Shown here: in pieces, positions 16,368 through 23,648 of the stretch | Layout of the letters: every line of letters starts with the position of its first letter | Position numbering within the stretch: position 1 is the first letter of the stretch | Source: Thermus filiformis | GTDB lineage: Bacteria; Deinococcota; Deinococci; Deinococcales; Thermaceae | Direction: 5' to 3' | Assembly (NCBI RefSeq): GCF_000771745.2 | Contig: NZ_JPSL02000037.1 | Coordinates: forward strand, 124,001-188,000 | Length of the DNA stretch: 64,000 bases | Notes under the pieces: generated by a model | The model's database searches: none | What the model was told of the DNA's origin: nothing | Seen by the model: only the letters and a program-made list of their open reading frames with translations | Translations under genes and position numbers: made by a program

Positions 16368-17758
16368 GCTTCCTCCCAAAGCTCGTGGAAGGGCCGGGGG
16401 CTGGGCCGGAGGCCGGAGCGCCCCTGGGTCCAGGCCCGGATCAGGGGCAGGTCGCGGTTTTCCAGGAGGCCTTCCCCCCCGGGGAGGGCCAGGAGGCCCC
16501 GAAGCCCCTTGGAGAAGACCCGGTAGAGGCCGGGGCGGGTCATGACCTCGGCGAAGGCCCGCATGGCCGCCCGCTCCCACCCGGGGCCGAGCCCCTCCTC
16601 CACCGCCCGGTGCCGCCAGGTGAGGAGGAGGCGGGGGATGGGGATCTTGACCGGGCAGGCCTCGAGGCAGGCCCCGCACAGGGTGCTGGCGTAGGGGAGG
16701 GGGTGGGCCTCTTCCAGGCCCAGGAGGCCGGGGTCCAGGACCGCCCCGATGGGGCCGGAGTAGACGTAGCCGTAGGGGTGCCCCCCGGTCTGCCGGTAGA
16801 CGGGGCAGGCGTTGAGGCAGGCCCCACACCGGAGGCACCGCAGGGTCTCCCAGGCCTCGGGGTCGGCCAGGAGAGCGGTGCGGCCGTTGTCCACCAGGAC
16901 CACGTGGACCTCCTGTGGCCCCTCCTCCCCCGGCCGGGCCGGCCCCTGGATCAGGCTGACGTAGGTGGAAAGCCGCTGGCCGGTGGCGGCCCGGGCGGTG
17001 AGGGAGAGGAAGTGGGCCAGGTCCTCCAGGTGGGGGAGGAGCTTCTCAATCCCCACCAGGGCCACGTGCACCCGGGGGAGGCTGGTGGAGAGCCGGATGT
17101 TCCCCTCGTTCTCCATGAGGGCGATCGTGCCCGTTTCCGCCACCAGGAAGTTGGCCCCGCTGATCCCCAGATCCGCGCTCAGGAAGGCTTCCCGCAGGGT
17201 CCTGCGGGCCACCTGGGCCAGCTCCTCAGGCGGGGCGTCCAGGGGGGTTTGGAAGCGCGCGTGGAAGAGCCGGCGGATCTCCCCCAAGGAGAGGTGGATG
17301 GCGGGCCCCACGATGTGGCTTGGGGGCTGGCCCAGAAGCTGGAGGATGTACTCCCCGAGGTCGGTCTCAAAGACCTCCACCCCCAGGCCCTCCAGGAGGG
17401 GGTTGACCTCGAGCTCCTCCGAGAGCATGCTCTTCCCCTTGACCGCCCGCCGCACCCCCTTCTCCCGCACCAGGTGGGCCAGGACGCGCCGGGCCTCCTC
17501 CTTGTCCCGGGCCCAGTGGACCTGGACCCCGTTCCGCTTTAGGGCGGCCTCCGCCTTTTCCAGGTAGAGGTCTAAGTGGGTGAGGAGGTGGTCCTTCACC
17601 CGCCTGGCCCACTCCCTGAGGGCCTCCGCGTCCACCTCCCGGTAGGCCCTTTGGCGGTTTTGGTCAAAGTGCCGGGTGGCCCCGCCCACCGCCTCCTTGA
17701 CCTGTGGCCTCTCCTTAAGAAGCCGCGCCGCCTCCTTGGGGTAGTCACGCGCGCGCAT
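16364..17758 (-). CDS. lutB: Lactate utilization iron-sulfur protein B
   Basis: 464 aa. An N-terminal LUD domain (to about 290, with AVKGKSMLSEE and VAETGTIALMENEG) is followed by two ferredoxin-type clusters, CLRCGACLNACPVY and CGACLEACPVKIP, and a C-terminal DUF3390-like tail. It transfers electrons in the LutABC lactate oxidation complex. It overlaps lutA by 14 nt and lutC by 4 nt, so the three form one operon. Confidence 0.94.
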   Translation of the reverse strand: MRARDYPKEAARLLKERPQVKEAVGGATRHFDQNRQRAYREVDAEALREWARRVKDHLLTHLDLYLEKAEAALKRNGVQVHWARDKEEARRVLAHLVREKGVRRAVKGKSMLSEELEVNPLLEGLGVEVFETDLGEYILQLLGQPPSHIVGPAIHLSLGEIRRLFHARFQTPLDAPPEELAQVARRTLREAFLSADLGISGANFLVAETGTIALMENEGNIRLSTSLPRVHVALVGIEKLLPHLEDLAHFLSLTARAATGQRLSTYVSLIQGPARPGEEGPQEVHVVLVDNGRTALLADPEAWETLRCLRCGACLNACPVYRQTGGHPYGYVYSGPIGAVLDPGLLGLEEAHPLPYASTLCGACLEACPVKIPIPRLLLTWRHRAVEEGLGPGWERAAMRAFAEVMTRPGLYRVFSKGLRGLLALPGGEGLLENRDLPLIRAWTQGRSGLRPSPRPFHELWEEA

Positions 17759-18461
17759 ACGCCTCCCATAGCAGGGTGGCCAGGGGGGCCACCCGGACTT
17801 TTTGGCCCCGGTCCTCCAGCCGGCCCGAGAGGTGGAGGAGGCAGCCCGCGTCGGTGGAGGTGAGGACCTCCGCCTCCAGGGTCTCCAGCTTCCGGTCGGC
17901 CATGCTTAAGGAGACCTCGGGGAGCTTCACCGAGAAGAGCCCCCCGAAGCCGCAGCACTCCTCGGCCGCCTCCCAGGGGACGAGCTCCGCCCCGGCGTTT
18001 TGCAGGAGGAGGAGGGGCTCCTCCCGGATGCCCAGCTCCCGCAGGGCGTGGCAGCCGTGGTGGTAGGCCACCCTCACCCCTTTAAGCCCCTCCCCCAGCC
18101 GGGTCACCCCCAGGACCCGGACCAGGAACTGGGAGAGCTCAAAGGTCCGCTCCTTGAGGGCCACCGCCTCCCGGTAGGGGGTGTGGCCCGCGAAGAGCTC
18201 CGGGTAGTGGTGGACCATGCTGGTGCAGCTTCCCGAGGGGAGGACCACGTACTCGCTCTCCCGGAAGACCTCGAGGGTGTGCCGGGCCACGGCCCGGGCC
18301 TCCGGGAGGTAGCCCGCGTTGTAGGCGGGCTGGCCGCAGCAGGTCTGGCCGGGCGGGAAGTCCACCTCCACCCCCAAAGCCCGCAGAAGCCGCACCGCGG
18401 CCACCCCGGCCTCCGCGTAGAACTGGTCGGCCAGGCAGGTGATGAAGAGGCTGACCCGCAT
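17745..18461 (-). CDS. lutA: Lactate utilization iron-sulfur oxidoreductase A
   Basis: 238 aa with two cysteine-rich CCG domains: GQTCCGQPAYNAGY in the first half, and HHGCHAL plus EECCGFGGLFSVK in the second. It probably binds an Fe-S cluster as the catalytic LutA subunit. It is first in lutABC. TAGAAT (18470-18475) overlaps the 3' end of the upstream kinase gene and sits 8 nt before the ATG, so lut may be transcribed alone as well as by read-through. Confidence 0.93.
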   Translation of the reverse strand: MRVSLFITCLADQFYAEAGVAAVRLLRALGVEVDFPPGQTCCGQPAYNAGYLPEARAVARHTLEVFRESEYVVLPSGSCTSMVHHYPELFAGHTPYREAVALKERTFELSQFLVRVLGVTRLGEGLKGVRVAYHHGCHALRELGIREEPLLLLQNAGAELVPWEAAEECCGFGGLFSVKLPEVSLSMADRKLETLEAEVLTSTDAGCLLHLSGRLEDRGQKVRVAPLATLLWEAYARA

Positions 18462-18467
18462 TTGGGG

Positions 18468-19709
18468 CTATTCTACCTCCTCCTGCAAGAGGGGAAGCCG
18501 CACGGTGAAGACCGTCCGCCCCGGCCGGCTCTCCACCCCGATCCCTCCCCCGTGGGCTTGGGCGATCTGGCGGGCGATGGCCAGGCCGAGCCCCGTCCCG
18601 CCCCCCGGCCCCTTGGTGAAGCGCTGGAAGAGGTGGGGGAGGAGGTCTTCCGGGATCCCGGGCCCCTCGTCCTCCACCTCCACCCGGGCCCAGCCCGCCT
18701 CCTTCCAAAGCCGCAGGCGCACCCCTTGGGGCCCCGCGGCCCGCACCCCGTTGTGCACCAGGTTGCGGAAGAGCTGGAGGAGCCGGTCGGGGTCCCCCAG
18801 GACCTCCGCCCTCTCCCCCTCCGCCCGCACCCCCTGCTCCCGGGCCACCTCCTGGAGGAGGTCCCAGAGGTCCACCACATGCAGGTTCAGGTTCCGCTCC
18901 ACCTCCCCCCGGGCCAGGGCCAGGAGGTCCTCCACCAGCCGGTTCAGGTGGAGGGCGGTCCTCCGCAGGGCCTCGAGGCTCTCCGGGCTTTTGGGGAGGC
19001 GCTCCAGGTGGCCTAAAAGAACGGTGAGGGGGGTTCGGAGCTCGTGGGAGACCTCGGCCAGGAAGGTCTTCTCCCGCTCCTTGGCCTCCTTGAGGGCTTG
19101 GAGGAGGCGGTTCACGCTTTCCACCATCGCCCCCACCTCGTCCCGGCCCCCGGGGGGCAGGGGCTCCAGGTCCTCCGGCCCCCGCCGGGCCACCTCCCGG
19201 GCCGCCCGGCGCAGGGGGGCGGCGATGAGCCGGGCGGTGAGGTAGACCAGGAGGAGGCCCACCGGGAAGAGGAGGAGGAAGGCCAAAAGAAGGCCCCGGT
19301 CCAGGGCGGCCAGGGCCTCCTGGATGTACCGGGTGTCCTGGGTGAGGGCCAGAATGCCCAAGGGGGTGCGGACCAGGGCGGCGGCGAACCCCTCCTCTTG
19401 GAGGAGGCGGGGGGTCTTTTGGGCCTCCCGCACCCGGGCGGCCTCGAGGCGGTGGGCGGGGTCGGTGAGGACCAGGGGGGTGCCGTCCTCCGCGTAGAGG
19501 TGGAGCCGCACCCCCCCCGTGGCCAGGGGGGTGCCCGCCTGGCCGCGGGTGTAGGCCTCGGCCACCCGGCGCGCGTCCTGGAGGAGGGTGGCCTCGAGGT
19601 GCCCCCGGAGGCTCCCCTCCACCGCCCGCCGGGCCGTGGCCAAGGAGGCCAGGAGGAGGAGGGCCCACAGGAGGCCGAAGGCCAGGAAGAGCCGGGCGGT
19701 GAGGCTCAT
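18468..19709 (-). CDS. Two-component sensor histidine kinase
   Basis: 413 aa. Membrane segments at about residues 7-28 and 148-172 flank an extracytoplasmic sensor of ~120 residues. HAMP follows, then HisKA with the phospho-acceptor in FLAEVSHELRTPLTVLLG. HATPase_c has the N-box RNLVHNGVRAAG, G1 DEGPGIPEDL and G2 GTGLGLAIARQI. The start overlaps the response regulator stop (ATGA). Adjacency to lutABC suggests, but does not prove, a link to carbon-source sensing. Confidence 0.94.
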   Translation of the reverse strand: MSLTARLFLAFGLLWALLLLASLATARRAVEGSLRGHLEATLLQDARRVAEAYTRGQAGTPLATGGVRLHLYAEDGTPLVLTDPAHRLEAARVREAQKTPRLLQEEGFAAALVRTPLGILALTQDTRYIQEALAALDRGLLLAFLLLFPVGLLLVYLTARLIAAPLRRAAREVARRGPEDLEPLPPGGRDEVGAMVESVNRLLQALKEAKEREKTFLAEVSHELRTPLTVLLGHLERLPKSPESLEALRRTALHLNRLVEDLLALARGEVERNLNLHVVDLWDLLQEVAREQGVRAEGERAEVLGDPDRLLQLFRNLVHNGVRAAGPQGVRLRLWKEAGWARVEVEDEGPGIPEDLLPHLFQRFTKGPGGGTGLGLAIARQIAQAHGGGIGVESRPGRTVFTVRLPLLQEEVE

Positions 19710-20374
19710 TCCCGGGGCCTTATCGCGTAGCCCACCCCCCGGACGGTGCGCAGGTACCCGTAGGCCCCCGCCTCCCGCAGCTTGGCCCGGAGGTTGGCCA
19801 CGTGCACGTCCACCAGGTTGGAGTCCTTCTCCAAGGGCCTCCCCCAGAGCCTTTCCTCTATCTCCTGACGGCTGAAGACCCGGCCCGGCCGGGAGAGGAG
19901 GAGGTGGAGGAGGTCAAACTCCTTGGGGGAGAGGCGCACCTCCCGGTCCTGGAACCGGACCAGGCGCTTCCGGGGGTAGAGCTCCAGCCCCCCGGCGGAG
20001 AGGACCTCGCTCCCCTCCCGGTTGCGGAGCTGGACCTGGACCCGGGCCAGGAGCTCCTTGGGGTGGAAGGGCTTGACCATGTAGTCGTCCGCCCCTTCCA
20101 AAAGCAGGGAGACCTTCCGGTCCACCGCGTCCTGGGCGGTGAGGACCAGGATGGGGGTGTCGCCGGTGGCGCGGATGCGCCGGGCCACCTCCGCCCCGTC
20201 CAGGTCGGGCAGGCCCAGGTCCAAAATGACCAGGTCGGGCCGGCCCTCCCTGAGCCGGACCAGGCCCCGCATGCCGCTTGGGGCCCAGTCCACCTGGAAG
20301 CCCGCCTCCTCCAGCTCCAGGCGGAGGAGCTCGGCGATCTCGGGGTCGTCCTCTATGATCAGGATCCGCTTCAT
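19706..20374 (-). CDS. OmpR/PhoB-family response regulator
   Basis: 222 aa. The receiver domain has the acidic pair in IIEDDPEIAELL, the phospho-acceptor Asp in LVILDLGLPDLDG, the switch Thr in ILVLTAQD and the Lys in YMVKPFHPKELL. The C-terminal winged helix (about 128-220) ends HVANLRAKLREAGAYGYL-RTVRGVGYAI. Paired with the kinase downstream. The ATG at 20374 overlaps the stop of the small secreted protein gene. Confidence 0.95.
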   Translation of the reverse strand: MKRILIIEDDPEIAELLRLELEEAGFQVDWAPSGMRGLVRLREGRPDLVILDLGLPDLDGAEVARRIRATGDTPILVLTAQDAVDRKVSLLLEGADDYMVKPFHPKELLARVQVQLRNREGSEVLSAGGLELYPRKRLVRFQDREVRLSPKEFDLLHLLLSRPGRVFSRQEIEERLWGRPLEKDSNLVDVHVANLRAKLREAGAYGYLRTVRGVGYAIRPRE

Positions 20375-20733
20375 GGCCAGAGCCTTTCCGGGGGCGCGAG
20401 GCCCAGCTCCTTTAGGAGCTTCAAGAAGCTCACCCGCTCCTTCCCCAAAAGGACCCAGAGGTCGCCCCGGTCCGCCACCCCCTCGAGGGTGACCGGCTTC
20501 TTCCCGGGCTCGCTCACCAAGAGGCGCACCTCCTGCCCGGGCCGGGGGGAAAGGGGCGGGGAGAGGGGGAGAAGCCGCCCCTCCTGGACGCGCCAGGCCG
20601 CGTACAGGGTCTTCAGGTCGGGGGAGAGGAGGCGGACCTCCGTTCCCGGGGGGAAGGTGAGGCCCAAGGGCCCCTGGAGGGCCAGGGCCCAAAGGAGGAA
20701 AAAGAGGGGAAGGATCCGGGCCACGTTTCTCAT
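20371..20733 (-). CDS. Small secreted or membrane-anchored protein of unknown function
   Basis: 120 aa. The N-terminus is a signal peptide or single anchor (about 1-24, hydrophobic LPLFFLLWALAL). The rest is a small beta-rich domain (VRLLSPDLKTLYAAW, then GDLWVLLGKERVSFLKLLKELGL). I do not recognise the family. It overlaps the response regulator start by 4 nt, so it belongs to the two-component operon and could be an extracytoplasmic accessory of the kinase. Before the IS insertion its ATG lay 1 nt after the DUF502 stop. Confidence 0.65.
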   Translation of the reverse strand: MRNVARILPLFFLLWALALQGPLGLTFPPGTEVRLLSPDLKTLYAAWRVQEGRLLPLSPPLSPRPGQEVRLLVSEPGKKPVTLEGVADRGDLWVLLGKERVSFLKLLKELGLAPPERLWP

Positions 20734-20760
20734 TTTAGGCTCCCCCCTGCGGGCCGGATG

Positions 20761-20769
20761 GGAGGGAGG
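20761..20769. repeat. Left copy of the 9-bp IS target duplication
   Basis: GGAGGGAGG directly outside the left terminal repeat at 20770. The same 9 bp recurs at 21915-21923. Confidence 0.9.
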
Positions 20770-21914
20770 CAGACTTGACCGCTATTCGTCCCTTGGTGTA
20801 GACAAGAGGACATGAAGCTCAAAGAGGCCTTGACCAAGATCCCCGACCCCCGCGCCCAAAACCGGCAGTACCCCCTCTGGGGACTCCTGGGCCTCATCCT
20901 GGTGGCCTTCCTTTGCCGCGTAGACTCCCTTCGCGGTGTCGCCCGCTTCGCCCGCGAAAACCCTGAGCTTCTCCCCCTCCTGGGCCTGCGTAAGCCCCCA
21001 GGCCACTACACCGTGACCACCATCCTGCACCGCCTGGACCCTCAGGACCTTCAGGAGGCTTTGCGCTCCGTCTTCCCGGAAGCCGATCTCGCAGCGGTCC
21101 TCGTCGCCGACGGGAAGGTCCTGAGGAACAGCCGCAAGGGGAACGCTCCCCAGGTCAAGCTGGTGGAGGTGCTCGCCCTTCACCTGCACACCACCCTGGC
21201 CCAGGCCCGGGCAGAGGGGAGGGAGAGCGAGGCCCTTCTGGAGCTCCTCGGGCGCCTTGGGGCCGAGGGGCTTGCGGGAAGGCTGGTGGTGGGGGACGCG
21301 GGCTACCTGTACCCGAAGGTCGCCCGGAAGGTGGTGGAAAAAGGGGGGACTACCTCTTCGTCCTGAAGGGCAACCAGGGGGAGCTTTTGGAGTGGACGGA
21401 GGAGGTCTTCAAGGGGATGGAAGAGAAGCGCCTTCCCGGGGAGACAGAAGCTGAGTGGCGGGTGGAGCGGGATGGAGAGGTATGGACCTATCGGGTGTGG
21501 GCTTCTCCCCACTTGCCGGAGGAGATACGGGCCTTTCCCGGGGCGAGGCAGGTGGTGCGGTTGGAGCGGGTGGTGGTGCACAAGGGGACGGGGGAGGTGC
21601 GGAGGACGCTGAGCCATGCCCTGACGAGTTTGGGGCCGGAGGTGGCGGATGCGAGGCGGCTTGGGGAGTTGCTGGTAGCCCGGTGGGGGATAGAGAACGG
21701 TTCCTTCTGGGTGCGGGACGTGCTCTTCAAGGAAGATGCCTGCCAGGTGCGCAGGGTGGGGGCACAGGTGTTGGCGGTGCTTCGGGCCTTTCTGGTGTCG
21801 CTGTTGCACCGGGAGGGGATTAGGCAAAAGAAGGCGGCCCTAGAGGCTTTCTCCTTCCATCCCCTCTCCGCCCTCAGGTTCCTGGGGCTTTATGCGTCAT
21901 AGCGGTCAAGTCTG
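20770..21914 (+). mobile_element. ISAs1-family insertion sequence, copy 2 (complete)
   Basis: 1145 bp with perfect 16-bp terminal inverted repeats (CAGACTTGACCGCTAT at 20770-20785, complement at 21899-21914) and a perfect 9-bp target duplication. The -35 TTGACC lies in the left repeat and a TAGACA -10 lies 7 nt before the transposase ATG. It is inserted in the last codons of the DUF502 gene and separates it from the next gene of what was one operon. Confidence 0.96.
20812..21902 (+). CDS. ISAs1-family transposase made by -1 frameshift at A5G6
   Basis: Frame one (20812-21366) carries the Asp-containing blocks VADGKVLRNS and VVGDAGYLYP. It stops 12 codons after the slippage site. The -1 frame continues from AAAAAGGGGGG (21338-21348) into GDYLFVLKGNQGELLEW and includes the catalytic Glu block ARWGIENGSFWVRDVLF, ending at 21902. 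The fusion would be about 363 aa, normal for the family. The DDE triad is split between frames, so activity needs the shift. The stop codon lies in the right terminal repeat. Confidence 0.9.
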
Positions 21915-22551
21915 GGAGGGAGGTTAAGGCCTTTAAATCCCTCTCCGGCAGGAGGAAGCCCGCGGAGACCACGTAGCGCAGGGCCTCCTCCACGCTGATC
22001 TCCAGGGGGAGGACCTCCGCCTCCGGCACCAGGATCACCATCCCCGAGGCGGGGACGGGGCTGGTGGGGACCAGGACGGCCACGTACCCCTCGGGCAGGG
22101 GAGGGAGTCTCCGGCCCACGGGCTGGACCACGAAGCAGAGGGTATAAAGCCCCCGGCGGGGGTACTCTATGGCCGCGGCCCGGGCGAACCGGACCTCGGA
22201 GCGGCTGAAGAGGGTGGAGGCGATCTGCTGGACGGCCTTGTAAATGTCCCGGACGATGGGGAAGACGGTCAGGGAGCGCTCCAGGGAGAGGATGAGCCGG
22301 CGCCCCAGGTAGTTCTCCGTCAGGAGGCCCACCAAATAGATGAGGACCACCGCCAAAAGGAGGCCCACAAAGGGGAGGATGGGCTTCAGAGAGGGAGGGG
22401 CCTCGAGGCCCAGGGCCCGGAGGAAGGTGGTGATCAGCCCCCCGGAGGAGGTGTAGACCCAGGCCAGGAAGTAGAGGGTGACCAGGAGGGGAAGAAGGGC
22501 GGCGAGGCCGGCGATGAAGCGCTCTCCCCAGCGAAGCCTAAGCCCCTTCAT
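21874..22551 (-). CDS. DUF502 membrane protein with IS-altered C-terminus
   Basis: 225 aa. Two N-terminal membrane helices (about 10-32 and 56-80) are followed by a conserved soluble domain typical of DUF502 (NYLGRRLILSLERSLTVFPIV, VAVLVPTSPVPASGM). Function is unknown. The insertion of ISAs1 copy 2 replaced the native end. The reading frame now ends DLTAMTHKAPGT inside the IS. Removing the IS and one target copy restores an end SGPQGGA followed by TAA, 1 nt before the next gene's ATG. TAAACT lies 7 nt before the ATG. Confidence 0.9.
   Translation of the reverse strand: MKGLRLRWGERFIAGLAALLPLLVTLYFLAWVYTSSGGLITTFLRALGLEAPPSLKPILPFVGLLLAVVLIYLVGLLTENYLGRRLILSLERSLTVFPIVRDIYKAVQQIASTLFSRSEVRFARAAAIEYPRRGLYTLCFVVQPVGRRLPPLPEGYVAVLVPTSPVPASGMVILVPEAEVLPLEISVEEALRYVVSAGFLLPERDLKALTSLPDLTAMTHKAPGT
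21915..21923. repeat. Right copy of the 9-bp IS target duplication
   Basis: GGAGGGAGG directly outside the right terminal repeat, identical to 20761-20769. Confidence 0.9.
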
Positions 22552-22569
22552 CCCCCCCAGTTTACCCGC

Positions 22570-23166
22570 CTAGGCCCGGGCCTGGGCCAGGGCCCTAAGC
22601 CCCTGGGGGTCCAGGAGGACGATGCGCCCGTACCCCGAGCGGATGTACCCCTCCCGGGCCAGCTCCCCGATGACCTTGGTCACCGTCTCCCGCACGCTCC
22701 CCACCGCCCAGGCCAGCTCGTCGTGGGTGGCCCGCAGGACCACCCGCCCCTCCTCCTCCTGGGCCAAAGGGGTCTCGGCCAGCTCCAGAAGGGCCGCCGC
22801 CATCCGGTTCTTCAGCCTCTGGGTGGCCAGGCGGACCATCCGCCGGTAGGTGGCGGAGAGGGCCTGGGCCAGGTGGGCCAGGAGGGCCTGGGTCTCCTCG
22901 GGGGAGGGGTCGGGCAGGGGGGTGAGCTCCACCGGGGTCACCGCCTCGGCGAAGTAGGGGCGCTCGAGGCCGAACAGGGCCTCCTCCCCGAAGTACCCCC
23001 CCTTCTGGACGAAGCGCAGGGTCAGGGCCCCGCCCTCCTCGTCCACCGTCTGGAGACGGACCAGGCCCCGTTCCACCCGGAAGGGGGTCTCCCGGGGGCC
23101 GGGCACCCCGGGGTAGAGGATGACTTCGCCCGCCTTGAAGGAAAGGGTCTCCCTGGTCTTGGTCAT
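22570..23166 (-). CDS. sdrP: CRP/FNR-family transcription activator, SdrP type
   Basis: 198 aa, close in sequence to the T. thermophilus stationary-phase regulator SdrP as I remember it (shared SFKAGEVILYPGVPGPR and VGSVRETVTKVIGELAREG). An N-terminal cupin-type effector domain is followed by the C-terminal helix-turn-helix with recognition helix SVRETVTKVIG. In T. thermophilus SdrP works without cAMP and activates nutrient and redox stress genes. A leadered mRNA with AAGGAGG and a well-spaced promoter lie upstream. Confidence 0.9.
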   Translation of the reverse strand: MTKTRETLSFKAGEVILYPGVPGPRETPFRVERGLVRLQTVDEEGGALTLRFVQKGGYFGEEALFGLERPYFAEAVTPVELTPLPDPSPEETQALLAHLAQALSATYRRMVRLATQRLKNRMAAALLELAETPLAQEEEGRVVLRATHDELAWAVGSVRETVTKVIGELAREGYIRSGYGRIVLLDPQGLRALAQARA

Positions 23167-23184
23167 GGCCGCCTCCTTGACCCT

Positions 23185-23213
23185 AGGCTACCACCGGGGG
23201 AGGATTTTGTAAA
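23185..23213 (-). promoter_or_regulatory. sdrP promoter
   Basis: On the minus strand, TTTACA (23208-23213) and TAGCCT (23185-23190) are separated by exactly 17 nt. They are followed by a short leader with AAGGAGG before the sdrP ATG. Confidence 0.7.
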
Positions 23214-23302
23214 TGCCCGGGTTAAAAAAATCGCGAAGCGGAATACACTCGGAGGGCAAAGGCTGGTCCCCTCGCATGCGGAGCCTTGGGAAGGCTTTTA
23301 TT

Positions 23303-23331
23303 GGGGCCCCCGTCCCAGCGCAAGCTGGGGT
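23303..23331. repeat. Intergenic palindromic repeat, unit R1 (reverse orientation)
   Basis: GGGGCCCC then CCCAGC-GCAA-GCTGGGG. A short member of the palindrome family described under findings. It lies between the cutA 3' end and the sdrP promoter. Confidence 0.7.
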
Positions 23332-23335
23332 GACG

Positions 23336-23647
23336 TTACTCCGTGCTCTCCCTCAGCCAGTCCAAATAGGCCCGGTGCCCCTCGGCCACGGGCAGGGCTA
23401 GGATCTCGGGGACGGAGTAGGGGTGGAGGGAGAGGACCCGCTCCTTCAGGGCGGGGAAGCGGAAGGTGGTGGTCTTGACCACCAGGAGAAGCTCCCGGTC
23501 CTCCACCACCTCTCCTTGCCAGCGGTAGACGGAGGTCAGGCCGGGGAGGATGTTCACGCAGGCGGCCAGGCGCTCCTCCACCAGGGCCCGGGCGATCTCC
23601 CGGGCCTTCTCCTCCGTGGGCACGGTGATGAGGACGACCTCCTCCAC
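23336..23647 (-). CDS. cutA: Divalent-cation tolerance protein CutA
   Basis: 103-aa trimeric CutA1-family protein. Signatures: LITVPTEEKAREIARALVEE, RLAACVNILPGLTSVYRW and HPYSVPEILALPV. The physiological role is uncertain; the name comes from copper tolerance in E. coli. The start is GTG 23647, 1 nt after the gyrA stop, so it is translated with gyrA. Confidence 0.94.
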   Translation of the reverse strand: MEEVVLITVPTEEKAREIARALVEERLAACVNILPGLTSVYRWQGEVVEDRELLLVVKTTTFRFPALKERVLSLHPYSVPEILALPVAEGHRAYLDWLRESTE

Positions 23648-23648
23648 C

